Origin: Desulfovibrio intestinalis
Lineage (GTDB): Bacteria; Desulfobacterota; Desulfovibrionia; Desulfovibrionales; Desulfovibrionaceae
Direction of reading: 5' to 3'
Length of the DNA: 64,000 bases
Assembly (NCBI RefSeq): GCF_014202345.1
Contig: NZ_JACHGO010000005.1
Location: 62,001-126,000, forward strand
The notes below the pieces were generated by a model, which worked only from the letters and a program-made list of their open reading frames with translations, was not told the DNA's origin and did not search any database. Numbering within the stretch: the first letter of the stretch is position 1; every line of letters starts with the position of its first letter. This document shows, one piece after another, positions 63,126 to 64,000 of the stretch. The position numbers were made by a program, and so were the translations under genes.

Positions 63126-64000
63126 CTAGCTGTGTGCGTGCCACTGCTTGCCAGAAAGGGTGGCAAGGCAGTCTATAAGGGCCTGAGTGCCCTGGTCACC
63201 CTGGCCTCTGGCCTGCATGCTGCGGTACAACTGTTCAGCCAAGCCTATGCCGGGCAGCACAATCTGCATGCGGCGGCATTCATCGAGGCAAAGGCCGAGG
63301 TCTTTAATGAAGTGATTGATGAAAAAGCCAGGGTCAAAGTCCTGCTTGAGAATGCGGCGGCCAAGGGTATCCATCGCCTTGCTGCCAGCAGCGCCCTGCA
63401 CCACCAGCTCCAGCCATTTGGCTACATCCAGACCTGCTTCCTGCGCAAAAAAGCAGGATTCGCATACGCTGAACATGACGCCAGAAATGGCTACCTGATT
63501 GGCGAGTTTGGCTTTCTGGCCAAAACCAGCCGCACCGCAGTGCAAAATGCTTTTGCCCATTACGTTGAAGCAGGGCTCAAGCTTTTCATAGCCTTCTTTA
63601 TCGCCACCAACAAAAATAGAAAGGGTGGCGTTACGGGCGCCGATGTCGCCGCCAGTAACCGGGGCGTCCATAGCAACGCAGCCCTGCTGAAGGGCGGCAA
63701 CGGCAATGCGCTCGGCAAGAACTGGGCTGGAGGTGCTCATGTCGCAAACAAGACCGCCGGAAGCCAGACCCTGCAATACGCCATTTTCACCAAGAATCAC
63801 GCTTTCCACATCGCGGGGGTAGCTCACAATGGTAAAGACCACATCAGAATTGGCCGCTACTTCACGCGGGGTATCAGCCCACTGAGCACCCTTGGCAAGC
63901 AGTGGGTCGGCCTTGGCGCGGGTGCGGTTGTATACGGTCAGGGGATAGCCTGCGGCCTGCAGGTGACCCGCCATCGACAATCCCATAACGCCTGTGCCAA
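63126..64000 (-). CDS. beta-hydroxyacid dehydrogenase (GarR/HIBADH family), 5' end outside window
   Basis: The frame is open to the right edge and lacks only the first few residues. G-T-G-V-M-G-L-S-M-A-G-H-L is the NAD(P)-binding motif, with R in Y-N-R-T pointing to NADP. D-A-P-V-T-G-G-D-I-G-A is the substrate motif and the catalytic Lys is in G-F-G-Q-K-A-K-L-A-N-Q. The family includes tartronate semialdehyde reductase and 3-hydroxyisobutyrate dehydrogenase; the substrate cannot be decided. It ends 102 nt before the glgB start, with a hairpin between. Confidence 0.88.
   Translation of the reverse strand, partial: GTGVMGLSMAGHLQAAGYPLTVYNRTRAKADPLLAKGAQWADTPREVAANSDVVFTIVSYPRDVESVILGENGVLQGLASGGLVCDMSTSSPVLAERIAVAALQQGCVAMDAPVTGGDIGARNATLSIFVGGDKEGYEKLEPCFNVMGKSILHCGAAGFGQKAKLANQVAISGVMFSVCESCFFAQEAGLDVAKWLELVVQGAAGSKAMDTLGRRILKQDFDPGFFINHFIKDLGLCLDECRRMQIVLPGIGLAEQLYRSMQARGQGDQGTQALIDCLATLSGKQWHAHS

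Overview
The window looks like chromosome of a Desulfovibrio-type sulfate-reducing deltaproteobacterium of moderate GC (an inference from gene content: rpoN-hpf-rapZ followed by a mannose-type PTS, a hemA/hemX-like/precorrin-2 dehydrogenase cluster, Mn-type pyrophosphatase, AddAB, paired Cache chemoreceptors). Most of it is ordinary, tightly packed housekeeping sequence. Unusual material is concentrated at 26.5-27.4 kb (an IS200-type element), 33.9-34.6 kb (a frameshifted PTS gene) and 56.1-61.0 kb (a tRNA-bounded accessory region).

Layout. 1-1.7 kb: end of a phenylacetate-CoA ligase, a DUF456 membrane protein and a TrmJ-like methyltransferase. 2.2-6.9 kb: two paralogous 675-residue chemoreceptors in tandem. 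7.2-10.1 kb (minus): ychF, then a three-gene exported operon with two FlgO-like proteins. 10.4-19.1 kb (plus): ispG-proS, then xseA-M23 peptidase-xseB-ispA-dxs, so three isoprenoid genes lie close together. 19.2-23.7 kb (minus): tilS, a 111-residue protein, hemA, a HemX-like membrane protein and a Met8/CysG-N enzyme, that is, early tetrapyrrole and siroheme synthesis. 23.9-26.5 kb: two glycosyltransferases. 26.5-27.35 kb: a complete IS200-type element and a 39-bp tandem repeat. 27.4-33.7 kb: a membrane protein, a CpoB-like lipoprotein, dprA, xerC-like and ppaC.

33.9-40.5 kb (minus): pyrG, then rpoN-hpf-rapZ-EIIA-EIIB-EIIC. The EIIC gene is out of frame at a run of nine A/T. No ptsN lies between hpf and rapZ and no EIID follows EIIC. 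40.8-51.2 kb: a PurQ-like amidotransferase, a nitronate monooxygenase-like flavoprotein, addA/addB, a phosphofructokinase and an HD-domain protein. 51.5-55.8 kb: a PSP1 (RicT-like) protein, metG, a 63-residue protein and uppP.

56.1-61.0 kb: a tRNA-Met(CAT), a Tat-exported DUF362 protein, an OB-fold lipoprotein, a divergent pair of phage-style regulators, and then the most unusual feature. A gene of unknown function, AT-rich by eye (59689-60666), is enclosed by two inverted arms of about 300 bp. Each arm has a complete, identical tRNA-Pro(GGG) gene with its own promoter-like sequence and hairpin terminator, followed by a 3'-half tRNA relic. The core of the arms (119 nt) is perfectly identical while the flanking parts have diverged. 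The window ends with a branching enzyme and a partial beta-hydroxyacid dehydrogenase (both minus). No CRISPR array, rRNA operon or replication origin was seen.
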